Shown: positions 1 through 6,031, numbered from the stretch's first letter. The stretch is DNA of 9,560 nucleotides from Fidelibacterota bacterium (GCA_030629925.1 DAOVOB010000028.1:1-9560), one strand, 5' to 3'. Notes: a model not told the origin generated them from the sequence alone. Translations and numbers: made by a program.

Positions 1-149
1 CGACCGGAGTGGAGAAATCTCAAAATTCTAAAATCATTTATAATTATAGGGAATCGTAATAACAAAAAAATCCTGCCTGCGCCGATGAATATCGGTGAAA
101 CCAGTCTTCGCCCTTCGAGCTACGCCCGGCAGGCAAGTTCAGGATGACG
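1..149. repeat. GC-rich structured intergenic element
   Basis: No convincing gene lies here. The stretch combines an AT-rich spacer with GC-rich, stem-forming sequence. CCGAT at 82-86 pairs with ATCGG at 91-95 around a four-base loop. TGCCTGC at 74-80 pairs with GCAGGCA at 129-135, enclosing the first hairpin. The opening bases (CGACCGGAGTGGAGAAATCTC, first 20 or so) and the stretch around 135-150 resemble short sequences I remember as frequent intergenic repeats in many environmental genomes; that resemblance is recall, not a search. It is probably a dispersed non-coding repeat. It lies downstream of fur, so it could act as a transcript end for the feo operon, but no clear intrinsic terminator with a T-run is visible. 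Confidence 0.45.
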
Positions 150-176
150 CTATTATTTTTATTAATATTTATTTCA

Positions 177-276
177 CCAGTTATCCGTCTACGCCAAGGC
201 TACGCCGGACAGGCCAGTTACCAGTTACCAGTTACCAGTTACCAGCTTGCCGTGCCGAAGCTTTAGCGAAGGCTGG
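177..276. repeat. CCAGTTA heptamer array with GC-rich insert
   Basis: The 7-base unit CCAGTTA occurs once at 177-183 and then four times without interruption at 214-241, ending in a partial copy at 242-246. Bases 184-213 between the first and second copies are a GC-rich segment bounded by TCCG and CGGA with TACGCC twice inside, which looks like an insertion into the array. After the array, CCAGC at 242-246 can pair with GCTGG at 272-276 to form a loose hairpin ending just past the fur stop codon. A related 7-base period appears at 4438-4471 and 5983-6031. No function can be assigned. Confidence 0.75.
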
Positions 277-279
277 TAA

Positions 280-714
280 CTAGTCATCCTTTTTACATTT
301 CTCACATATTCCAAAGATCTTCATAGTATGCCGTTTTGGTGTAAACCCATGTGATTCGCAAATTAAATCCTGAAGGGTTTCAAGATCTTTGTCATGGAAT
401 TCAAAGATCTTGCCACAGGATTCACAGATCATATGATCGTGATGTTCTTTTTGAACTTCGTAAATTTTTTCATCGTTAATACTTCGGATATATTTTATCA
501 AGCCGGCATTTTCGATGGTTTTGATACTGCGGTAGACCGTTGCCCGGGATACTCTTTTTTTAGCACAGCTCATTTTCTCAATCATATCATCAATCTTGAA
601 ATGCGCTTTTTGATTTAAGACAGCGTCAAGAATATGCAAGCGCTCAGGGGTGATATTTTTACCTTCGGAACGAAGATAAGCTATAAACTGTTCATGTGCA
701 GTTTTCTTTTTCAT
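280..714 (-). CDS. fur: Fur-family metal-responsive transcriptional repressor
   Basis: This 144-residue protein has the full layout of the ferric uptake regulator family: an N-terminal winged helix with recognition helix S56-RATVYRSIKTIENAGLI-73, then a metal-binding dimerisation domain with HHDHMIC at 91-97. Structural zinc ligands are C97/C100 and a second pair C137/C140 (CEKC) near the C-terminus. E105 and H122 fit the other family metal positions. It is expected to bind DNA as a dimer when loaded with metal and repress iron uptake genes. It starts 9 bases after the feoB stop codon, so it is almost certainly the last gene of a feoA-feoB-fur transcript; its upstream ribosome site is weak (GAG only). 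Sequence alone cannot fully separate Fur from Zur or PerR. The feo linkage and the Fur-like palindrome upstream of feoA make iron the best guess. Confidence 0.92.
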   Translation of the reverse strand: MKKKTAHEQFIAYLRSEGKNITPERLHILDAVLNQKAHFKIDDMIEKMSCAKKRVSRATVYRSIKTIENAGLIKYIRSINDEKIYEVQKEHHDHMICESCGKIFEFHDKDLETLQDLICESHGFTPKRHTMKIFGICEKCKKDD

Positions 715-723
715 AAATCGTCT

Positions 724-2838
724 CTATGAAGCAAATAAATTCATTAATTGATAGACTGAAAAGGATACAATCCAAGCGACGGAAAGGGTATAGGCGACAA
801 ATACCACGGTCCATAATTTTGATTTGCTTTCCTTAAGGAAAATGGCCACAGCTGCAATGCAGGGAATATACAGGAGTACAAAGATCATAAAAGAGATACC
901 CACCGCCTGATTATATTCCGGATCTTCTCTTAAGGATTCAGCAAGCGTTTTTGTCCCACTTCCGGTATCACCAATTGCATAGATCGTACCCATAGTCGAT
1001 ACTACGATCTCCTTAGCAGCCAAACCATTCACAAGGGCTATATTGAGCCGCCAATCAAAACCAAGGGGCTTAGAAATGGGCTCAAGAAATTTTCCTATAC
1101 GTCCGGCAATACTGAAAGATAATTGTTCTGCTTTTTCTAAGCGATCAAGATGTTCCGTGTCAGCTTGCTCTTGCAGACGGAGCATTTTATATTTTTGATG
1201 CACTTCATCATTCTTAGGATAAGAACCGGCAAACCAGATAATAATACTGGCAAGCAGGATAACTGTCCCGGCTTTTTTTATATACATCCATGCGCGCATC
1301 CATGTTTGCTGTAACATGCTATGAGTCGAAGGCATACGATAGGGCGGAAGCTCCATGACAAAAGGTTCCGAGTCATCTTTAAATACCGTTGATTTTAAAA
1401 GTTTTGCAGAAATAAGTGCAATAAAGATACCAAAGAGATAAACTCCAAAGAGCACATTACCTGCTGTTTTTGGAGCAAAAAATGCAGAGATAATCACAGT
1501 ATACAGGGGAAGTTTGGCACCACAACTAAAAAAAGGTATAACCATCATGGTGGTGATACGGTCTCCGCGGTTTCGCAGGGTTCTTACAGCCATCATAGCA
1601 GGAACAGAACATCCAAAACCTGTGATCATAGGAATAAATGATTTACCATGAAGACCAATACGGTGCATAAGCTTATCAATGACAAATGCAACTCGAGCCA
1701 TATATCCGGTGGCCTCAAGCACGGAAATACATAGAAAGAGTATGAGGATGTTAGGTAAAAAGACCAGTACACCTCCGACACCTGCGATCACGCCGTCAAG
1801 CAAAATGGACTTTGCCATTGATGCGGGAATAATTCCGTCCAGGAAATTTGTGAATAGCTGAAAAAGTTGATCGATCCACTGCATGGGGTATTCGCCAAGT
1901 CTAAAGGTCAACTGAAAAATCGCGTACATGATCAAAACAAATATCGGTAATCCTAAAAAGCGATGAAGAAGAATGTTGTCAATCTTTTCCGTTAAAGATT
2001 CGGCTTCTTCTTCGGTGTTTATTACTGTTTCTTTGATAGCCCCATTAATGAATGCGGCTCGTTCCTCTGCAAGATAGACATCCGGTTCCATATGCTGATG
2101 ATATTTACGGATATCTGAGCGGATATTTTCTAGAGCGACTTTAATTGTTTCCCAACAGGGCGTTGGTTTAAGTAGAGCGATCACATCAGCGTCTTTTTCA
2201 ATGAGCTTGATCGCCAGCCAGCGAGTGGGGAGGTGTTGACCAACTTTTCTTGATGCAATAATATTGCTCAGTTCAAGAATATAACTCTCGATTTTATCGG
2301 TATATGTATGCTTGTATTTTTTGGTCTCGATAGCTTTGGATTTAATATCTACGATATGATCCAGAAGATTTGGAATGCCTTCACGTGTCAATGCAGACGC
2401 AGGAATAACATGAGCACCAACTAGAAGTTCAAATTGTTCAAAATCAATGGATGTATTTTGTTTCTCTACCTCATCGATCATATTCATGACGACTAAGAGC
2501 TCAACTTCAAGGTCCATAAGTTGAGTGGTAAGTACCAGATTGCGCTCCAGATTAGTAGCATCAAGAATATTAATGATCATATCCGGTTTCTTTTGGAGGA
2601 TATAATCGCGGGCGACTTTTTCTTCAGGACTATAAGGAGAAAGGCTGTATGTGCCCGGTAGATCAACAAGGCGAATGGTATAGCCTTTATGTTTAAAGGT
2701 ACCTTCTACTTTTTCAACAGTAACACCGCTGAAATTACCAATCTTCTGATTGGCACCTGCAAGGCAGTTGAAAATGGATGTTTTGCCGGAATTAGGATTA
2801 CCGGCAAGGGCAACATGAATGGTTTTATCGTTTACCAT
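724..2838 (-). CDS. feoB: Ferrous iron transport protein B (FeoB)
   Basis: FeoB is the inner-membrane Fe(II) permease with a cytosolic G domain. At 704 residues it is somewhat shorter than the 773-residue E. coli protein. The N-terminal G protein shows G1 GNPNSGKT at 13-20, the switch I region GNFSGVTVE at 34-42, G3 DLPG at 59-62, G4 NMID at 119-122 and G5 SAL from 148. A helical GDI-like linker follows, then the membrane domain starting near GLPIFVLIMY. Both conserved gate motifs are present: GFGCSVPA at 407-414 with C410, and SCGAKLP at 438-444 with C439. The C-terminal NGLAAKEIVVSTMG and YIPC motifs are also intact. No fused FeoC-like domain and no frameshift are visible. The ATG lies inside the end of feoA, indicating translational coupling. 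Confidence 0.97.
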   Translation of the reverse strand: MVNDKTIHVALAGNPNSGKTSIFNCLAGANQKIGNFSGVTVEKVEGTFKHKGYTIRLVDLPGTYSLSPYSPEEKVARDYILQKKPDMIINILDATNLERNLVLTTQLMDLEVELLVVMNMIDEVEKQNTSIDFEQFELLVGAHVIPASALTREGIPNLLDHIVDIKSKAIETKKYKHTYTDKIESYILELSNIIASRKVGQHLPTRWLAIKLIEKDADVIALLKPTPCWETIKVALENIRSDIRKYHQHMEPDVYLAEERAAFINGAIKETVINTEEEAESLTEKIDNILLHRFLGLPIFVLIMYAIFQLTFRLGEYPMQWIDQLFQLFTNFLDGIIPASMAKSILLDGVIAGVGGVLVFLPNILILFLCISVLEATGYMARVAFVIDKLMHRIGLHGKSFIPMITGFGCSVPAMMAVRTLRNRGDRITTMMVIPFFSCGAKLPLYTVIISAFFAPKTAGNVLFGVYLFGIFIALISAKLLKSTVFKDDSEPFVMELPPYRMPSTHSMLQQTWMRAWMYIKKAGTVILLASIIIWFAGSYPKNDEVHQKYKMLRLQEQADTEHLDRLEKAEQLSFSIAGRIGKFLEPISKPLGFDWRLNIALVNGLAAKEIVVSTMGTIYAIGDTGSGTKTLAESLREDPEYNQAVGISFMIFVLLYIPCIAAVAIFLKESKSKLWTVVFVAYTLSVAWIVSFSVYQLMNLFAS

Positions 2839-3157
2839 GAAAATGCCTCATACGCCCAAGACCGCGTCCTCGTCCTAATTTTTGACCATAATGGGGGATG
2901 GGGCCAATATCCGTAACTATGACATTTTGGGCTTCTTCTTTACGCAGGCTCATAAGAAAACGATGAATACGGATCTCAATGGGATCTCCAAAAGGAGCAA
3001 AACGAACAACAGCTAAACAAATGCCGGGTACCAATCCCATGTCCAGCATGCGTTGCCGTACCGCTCCCTTTGCATCTACACTTAATACCCGGTAGCGTCT
3101 GTCAACGACAGCTTTGCTTAAGGGAATTGGGGTAATTTGTTCATTGTTGCTCATCAT
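2825..3157 (-). CDS. feoA: Ferrous iron transport protein A (FeoA)
   Basis: This 110-residue protein is an SH3-like FeoA domain (about residues 10-85), recognisable from RYRVLSVDAKGAVRQRMLDMGLVPG, then a beta-rich PFGDPIEIRIHRFLMSLRKEEA segment (both split here by family-typical positions). FeoA is a small cytosolic partner thought to support FeoB activity. The tail after residue 90 is unusually basic and rich in Gly, Arg and His (GQKLGRGRGLGRMRHFHGKR). The gene overlaps feoB by 14 bases. Two adjacent Met codons could each be the start, at 3157 and 3154. Neither has a recognisable Shine-Dalgarno sequence: the upstream bases are an A/T-rich run, so the exact start is less certain than the identity. 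Confidence 0.93.
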   Translation of the reverse strand: MMSNNEQITPIPLSKAVVDRRYRVLSVDAKGAVRQRMLDMGLVPGICLAVVRFAPFGDPIEIRIHRFLMSLRKEEAQNVIVTDIGPIPHYGQKLGRGRGLGRMRHFHGKR

Positions 3158-3183
3158 GCAAAAAAAATAGCGATTATTGTCAC

Positions 3184-3212
3184 ATTATCCAAGCAGATAA
3201 TTGAGATTTAAT
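3184..3212 (-). promoter_or_regulatory. Possible feoA promoter overlapping the Fur-like box
   Basis: Reading the minus strand, GATAAT at 3189-3184 is a good -10 hexamer, 26 bases before the feoA ATG. A 17-base spacer places a weak -35 (ATTAAA, 3212-3207) inside the 23-base palindrome. A repressor bound there would block polymerase. The -35 is poor and FCB bacteria often use different promoter signals, so this is a suggestion only. Confidence 0.3.
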
Positions 3213-3220
3213 CTCAATTA
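3198..3220. promoter_or_regulatory. 23-base perfect palindrome, candidate Fur box
   Basis: Two perfect 11-base arms (TAATTGAGATT and its reverse complement) flank a single central T at 3209. The inner part, TGAGATT-T-AATCTCA, has the 7-1-7 layout described for Fur-family operators and matches the classical Bacillus-type TGATAAT-N-ATTATCA at most positions. It lies 41 bases upstream of the feoA start codon, in the divergent region with the ABC gene. Because fur itself is the third gene of the feo operon, this site would give negative autoregulation. Binding is inferred. Confidence 0.7.
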
Positions 3221-3235
3221 CGAATTATTGCAGAT

Positions 3236-3250
3236 AACTTGACTCAAGTT
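3236..3250. promoter_or_regulatory. 15-base palindrome AACTTGA-C-TCAAGTT, operator candidate
   Basis: Perfect 7-1-7 inverted repeat centred on C3243. Its core TTGACTCAA recurs as TTGAGTCAA in the 29-base palindrome at 3297-3325, and the 18 bases from 3236 are the exact reverse complement of 3301-3318. It lies 79 bases upstream of feoA. It resembles the candidate Fur box only in its TTGA/TCAA half-site ends, so it may bind a different regulator or be a second, weaker site. Confidence 0.55.
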
Positions 3251-3296
3251 TTTGAAGTGTTTTGTCATTGATATCACATAAAAATAGGCAATTTTG

Positions 3297-3325
3297 AGTA
3301 AAAAACTTGAGTCAAGTTTTTTACT
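3297..3325. promoter_or_regulatory. 29-base perfect palindrome, operator candidate
   Basis: Two perfect 14-base arms (AGTAAAAAACTTGA and its reverse complement) surround G3311. It lies 106 bases upstream of the ABC ATPase gene and 140 bases upstream of feoA. The minimal hairpin loop and lack of a following gene end argue against a terminator, although the T-run on each arm would permit one. A dimeric repressor site serving the rightward gene is the simplest reading. Confidence 0.55.
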
Positions 3326-3430
3326 TGATGATTTTGCCTTATTACTAATAAACTATTTCATTTTAGTTCTTTTAACATTATGTTTGAAGGCTTTTTGAAA
3401 AACAGGGAGGAGAATACGTTGAAAGGTTAA

Positions 3431-4159
3431 ATGACTATGAGTGAACAAACTCCACTTCTACAACTTGAGAATATCAAAGTAAAAAAACCTCATCAACCGA
3501 TCGAGATCTATACATCAACCCTATTTTCGGGATTAATATATCAGATCCAAGGGCCGAATGGCTCTGGAAAGACCAGTTTGCTGGAAGTTTTTGCCCATGA
3601 ACAGAAGATCAACGAAGGAACCATTTATTTTGAAGGTAAATCCGGGGCAAAAAAACAATATTCTACCAAGATCGTTAAAGGTTTAATTACATATATCAGC
3701 CAGGAAGGGTTGAAATTCAAGAAAACACCACTGGCGACATTATTAGATGCCGTAAAGGCAAAAAGACTATCATCACCGCTTGCTTATCGCACGGTTATGG
3801 AGTTGTTGGACGATTTCGCATTACAGGATATCGCGAATCGGAAAATGACCGAACTTTCATCCGGAACTCGTAAAAAGATCGCTTTATTATCTGTCTTTTT
3901 ACAGGATTCAAAACTTATCATCATCGATGATCCTTGTTTTGATTCATTGGATGATTATTTTGTAAAAAAATATGTCACTTTATTGAAGAAAAATGTCAAA
4001 CAGGATAACCGGACACTAGTTCTCGCATCTGCGCAATCTTTAGTCCGTCACCGTTTGGTTGATATTACCCTTGTTATGCATAAAGGACATATAATTCGAG
4101 TAGAGAAAACGTATCAGCGTAAACCTACTACTCGCAGAAAGCCAATAAGAAAATCATAA
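3431..4159 (+). CDS. Orphan ABC-type ATPase with altered catalytic residues
   Basis: This 242-residue protein is a single ABC nucleotide-binding domain: Walker A GPNGSGKT at 41-48, Q-loop Q91, a degenerate signature LSSGTRKK at 142-149, and Walker B LIIIDDP at 162-168. The usual catalytic Glu after Walker B is Asp167, and the switch His expected about 30 residues later is missing (LVLASAQS at about 197-203). Hydrolysis may therefore be slow or regulated. There are no membrane segments, and no permease or binding protein is encoded in the window. The last 15 residues are strongly basic. GAAAGG at 3421-3426 is a suitable ribosome site for the ATG at 3431; a second ATG at 3437 is possible. The gene diverges from feoAB-fur across the palindromes. 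A transporter ATPase with an unlinked permease, or a non-transport ABC protein, are both possible. Confidence 0.85.
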   Translation: MTMSEQTPLLQLENIKVKKPHQPIEIYTSTLFSGLIYQIQGPNGSGKTSLLEVFAHEQKINEGTIYFEGKSGAKKQYSTKIVKGLITYISQEGLKFKKTPLATLLDAVKAKRLSSPLAYRTVMELLDDFALQDIANRKMTELSSGTRKKIALLSVFLQDSKLIIIDDPCFDSLDDYFVKKYVTLLKKNVKQDNRTLVLASAQSLVRHRLVDITLVMHKGHIIRVEKTYQRKPTTRRKPIRKS

Positions 4160-4523
4160 AATATTATTCTCCTCCTCATTTTATTAAAGATCCAGGGTCA
4201 AAGAATCAAAACCCAAGAATCAAGTAAAAAACTTCAAATTAATATATGATCAATAGCTAAATAGTTTATTCAAATGCATTGTTCTGCTTTTATACTCAAA
4301 TATGTTATTTTTCCAGGGTTTTAGATATCCCGGTTAATTCAGATACTGCAAAAATATGACTTCTACAAAGTCCCTGAGTTTCTTTACAAATAATGAATTA
4401 AAGCTCTAAGCTATTTCTTATCATTCAGAATGTATTAAATTGTCAATTGTCCTTTTTCAATTGTCAATTGTTTAGTATTATACACCAAGTGAAAAGCTAA
4501 TTTCACACATAAGGTTCAACTAA
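4160..4523. other. Intergenic region with short periodic repeats
   Basis: This 364-base AT-rich stretch has no gene I can support. TATTCTCCTCC at 4165-4175 is the reverse complement of GGAGGAGAATA at 3406-3416 in the leader of the preceding gene. AAGAATCAA occurs at 4201-4209 and again 14 bases on at 4215-4223. The 13-mer AATTGTCAATTGT occurs at 4438-4450 and 4459-4471. A TATTAT at 4476-4481 could be a -10 for pcm, but the matching -35 (TTTTTC at 4453-4458) is poor. Confidence 0.6.
4438..4471. repeat. CAATTGT heptamer repeats
   Basis: AATTGTCAATTGT occurs twice as a perfect 13-base direct repeat 21 bases apart, separated by CCTTTTTC. Each copy is two turns of a 7-base unit (AATTGTC). Read on the other strand the unit is TGACAAT, one or two changes from TGGCAAT in the array at 5983-6031. 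It lies 53 bases upstream of the pcm start and may overlap its promoter. Confidence 0.7.
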
Positions 4524-5201
4524 GTGAAAAAGATCAGTACATCCCGATACGCTGAACACGGCAAATATACAAAACGAGAAAAAATGGTGAAGCTTCTCAA
4601 GGAATACGGTATTCGCGACCGCCGCATCCTAGATGCTTTCCTGACAATTCCCAGGCATCTTTTTATGCCTGAAGATGAAAACGAAAGATCCTATAGGGAC
4701 CAAGCTGTTCCAATTGGTTGCGGTCAAACCATTTCTCAGCCATATGTTGTTGCTTTGATGTTGGAATTGCTTGAGTTGAAACCTCAAGATAAAGTATTGG
4801 AGATCGGTTCCGGTTCAGGATATGTAACCGCTCTACTTTCTTTATTGGTAAAAAAGATAACAGGGATAGAATTGGAAGAGGACCTGGCAAAACGAAGTAA
4901 AAAAGTTTTACAGAAACTCAATATTGATAATGTTGATATATTTTGTAAGGATGGACATAGTGGTCATTCAGCTCGCGCCCCTTATGATATCATATTATTA
5001 TCTGCAGCTCCCGAGGCTCTTCCCGAAAATTTATTATCACAGCTAAAACCAAGCGGAAAACTCATATTACCTGTTGGGAAATTCGATCAATTGTTAGTAT
5101 TATACGAGCAGAAAGATGGAGAGTGGAAGGGGAATGTCATTACAGATGTTTACTTTGTTCCTCTGAGAAAAAAAGATGAAAGCAACAGTCACAAAAATTG
5201 A
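4524..5201 (+). CDS. pcm: Protein-L-isoaspartate O-methyltransferase
   Basis: This enzyme uses S-adenosylmethionine to methylate L-isoaspartyl residues in aged proteins, starting their repair, in the cytosol. The 225-residue product shows the family-specific substrate motif GQTISQP at 67-73, the SAM-binding glycine loop VLEIGSGSGY at 91-100, the acidic ribose-binding position in GIELE (E116), a DG at 143-144, YDIILLSAAP at 154-163 and LKPSGKLILPVG at 174-185. Length is near the usual 205-225. The start chosen is GTG 4524, with AAGG at 4511-4514 about nine bases ahead; the next in-frame Met (residue 21) would still keep the core domain, so the first 20 residues are uncertain. The downstream PAP2 gene begins inside this one. 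Confidence 0.93.
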   Translation: MKKISTSRYAEHGKYTKREKMVKLLKEYGIRDRRILDAFLTIPRHLFMPEDENERSYRDQAVPIGCGQTISQPYVVALMLELLELKPQDKVLEIGSGSGYVTALLSLLVKKITGIELEEDLAKRSKKVLQKLNIDNVDIFCKDGHSGHSARAPYDIILLSAAPEALPENLLSQLKPSGKLILPVGKFDQLLVLYEQKDGEWKGNVITDVYFVPLRKKDESNSHKN

Positions 5202-5709
5202 TCTGAAACTTTTTCGGACCATATTTAATTTCCGCAGGAATACTGTGCTTCCATTGATTTTTCGTATTATTTCTTTTATTGGTGATGGCTACTTTTACGG
5301 ATTGTATTTTTTATACCTCTATTTTTCAAAAAATGATATTTTCAAACCGGCCCTTTTTGTTTTTTTGCTAGCTTTTGCTATAGAATTCCCCATCTATCGT
5401 ATATTGAAAAATTCTATTCGCAGGGTGCGTCCTTTCAATGCTCATGATGAGGTTGAAAATATGGTTTATCCCCTTGATGAATTCTCATTTCCTTCGGGGC
5501 ATACTTCAGCCGCTTTTATGGTCGCTATGATCATTGCTCACTTTACTCCTTTTCTTGCGATCCCGTTGTTTGTCTTTGCACTTCTTGTCGGAATGGCAAG
5601 AATTTACCTGGGCGTCCATTATCCTTCCGATATTATCGGGGGAGCTATCTATGGAACAGGAATGGCTCAAATTGCAATACTCATTGTAGAGAAAATAATA
5701 CTTAACTAA
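5176..5709 (+). CDS. PAP2-family integral membrane phosphatase
   Basis: The 177-residue protein has the three-part phosphatase signature of the PAP2/acid phosphatase superfamily: K78-x6-R85-P86, then PSGH at 106-109, then R142-x5-H148 (Ala replaces the usual Ser before that Arg). H109 and H148 are the expected catalytic histidines. Hydrophobic stretches at about 25-50, 55-77, 111-130, 130-147 and 153-172 indicate a multi-pass membrane protein with the active site at a membrane face. Relatives dephosphorylate undecaprenyl pyrophosphate, phosphatidylglycerol phosphate or other lipid phosphates; the substrate here cannot be read from sequence. The ATG lies 26 bases inside pcm with only a weak GAGA ribosome site, suggesting translational coupling. 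No obvious shared pathway with pcm exists. Confidence 0.9.
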   Translation: MKATVTKIDLKLFRTIFNFRRNTVLPLIFRIISFIGDGYFYGLYFLYLYFSKNDIFKPALFVFLLAFAIEFPIYRILKNSIRRVRPFNAHDEVENMVYPLDEFSFPSGHTSAAFMVAMIIAHFTPFLAIPLFVFALLVGMARIYLGVHYPSDIIGGAIYGTGMAQIAILIVEKIILN

Positions 5710-5757
5710 ATGATTTTTTCAGGAATAGCCAACCGAGGTTTATTTCGGGAAGGTTAT

Positions 5758-5895
5758 ATGGCTAAAACAAAGAGCGTTGAGACAAGTAAAACGGAAGAGT
5801 CATCTACTAAGATTGATAAAAAGCAAGCAAAGTCTGAAAAGAACACAAGTCCAAAACAAATAGCAAAACGCTTTCTGCAAGAAACCCTTGAGTGA
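5758..5895 (+). CDS. Small lysine-rich hypothetical protein (45 aa)
   Basis: I do not recognise this protein. It begins MAKTKSVETSKTEES and ends KRFLQETLE, is rich in Lys, Ser, Thr and Glu, and has no hydrophobic segment or cysteine, so it is probably a soluble, largely disordered or helical peptide. GGGAAGG at 5747-5753 is a strong ribosome site four bases before the ATG, which is why this start is preferred to the in-frame ATG at 5710 that has none. It follows the PAP2 gene by 48 bases, and its TGA stop overlaps the GTG of the next small frame. A broken longer gene is an alternative. Confidence 0.55.
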   Translation: MAKTKSVETSKTEESSTKIDKKQAKSEKNTSPKQIAKRFLQETLE

Positions 5896-5981
5896 AGCTG
5901 TATCATAAAAGAGTTGAAGATGATATTATCAAAAGCGGGCAGGATGGATTAAAGAGTTTGGAGAAAATGAAGAAGAAGTAA
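5892..5981 (+). CDS. Coupled small open frame (29 aa), GTG start
   Basis: Starting at a GTG that shares four bases (GTGA) with the preceding stop, this frame reads MKLYHKRVEDDIIKSG then QDGLKSLEKMKKK. It is basic and helix-prone, and its amino-acid style matches its upstream partner. A four-base stop/start overlap is the classic layout for coupled translation. Equally, the two pieces could be one small gene of about 75 codons split by a frameshift: the phase change between them is a single base. Its TAA is followed directly by the heptamer array. No known family is recognised. Confidence 0.4.
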   Translation: MKLYHKRVEDDIIKSGQDGLKSLEKMKKK

Positions 5982-5982
5982 A

Positions 5983-6031
5983 TGGTAAACAGTGAACGGT
6001 GATCGGTAACCTGTGACCGGTAATTGGCAAT
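5983..6031. repeat. Degenerate heptamer array (seven units)
   Basis: Seven consecutive 7-base units: TGGTAAA, CAGTGAA, CGGTGAT, CGGTAAC, CTGTGAC, CGGTAAT, TGGCAAT. The consensus is roughly YGGTRAY. It is the reverse-complement relative of the CCAGTTA array near 214-241 (TGGTAAC in this phase). The array begins two bases after the stop of the small frame. Units are too short and too varied for CRISPR; decay of a once-perfect tandem repeat is likely. Confidence 0.7.

Noticed and set aside
95..283. Open frame of 62 codons on the plus strand
   Set aside because: It translates the heptamer array and GC-rich repeats, has no ribosome site and gives low-complexity protein.
394..618. Plus-strand open frame inside fur
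   Set aside because: Antisense shadow of a clearly conserved Fur protein.
2689..2916. Plus-strand open frame across the feoA/feoB junction
   Set aside because: Antisense to two well-supported genes; no family features.
3297..3325. Bidirectional intrinsic terminator
   Set aside because: It lies in the divergent promoter region with no gene ending nearby, and the uninterrupted palindrome leaves almost no loop; an operator fits better.
5710..5757. Longer start (ATG 5710) for the small lysine-rich protein
   Set aside because: No ribosome site precedes it, whereas GGGAAGG precedes the ATG at 5758; the extra residues differ in composition from the rest.
5983..6031. CRISPR-like repeat array
   Set aside because: Seven-base abutting units without spacers and no cas genes.
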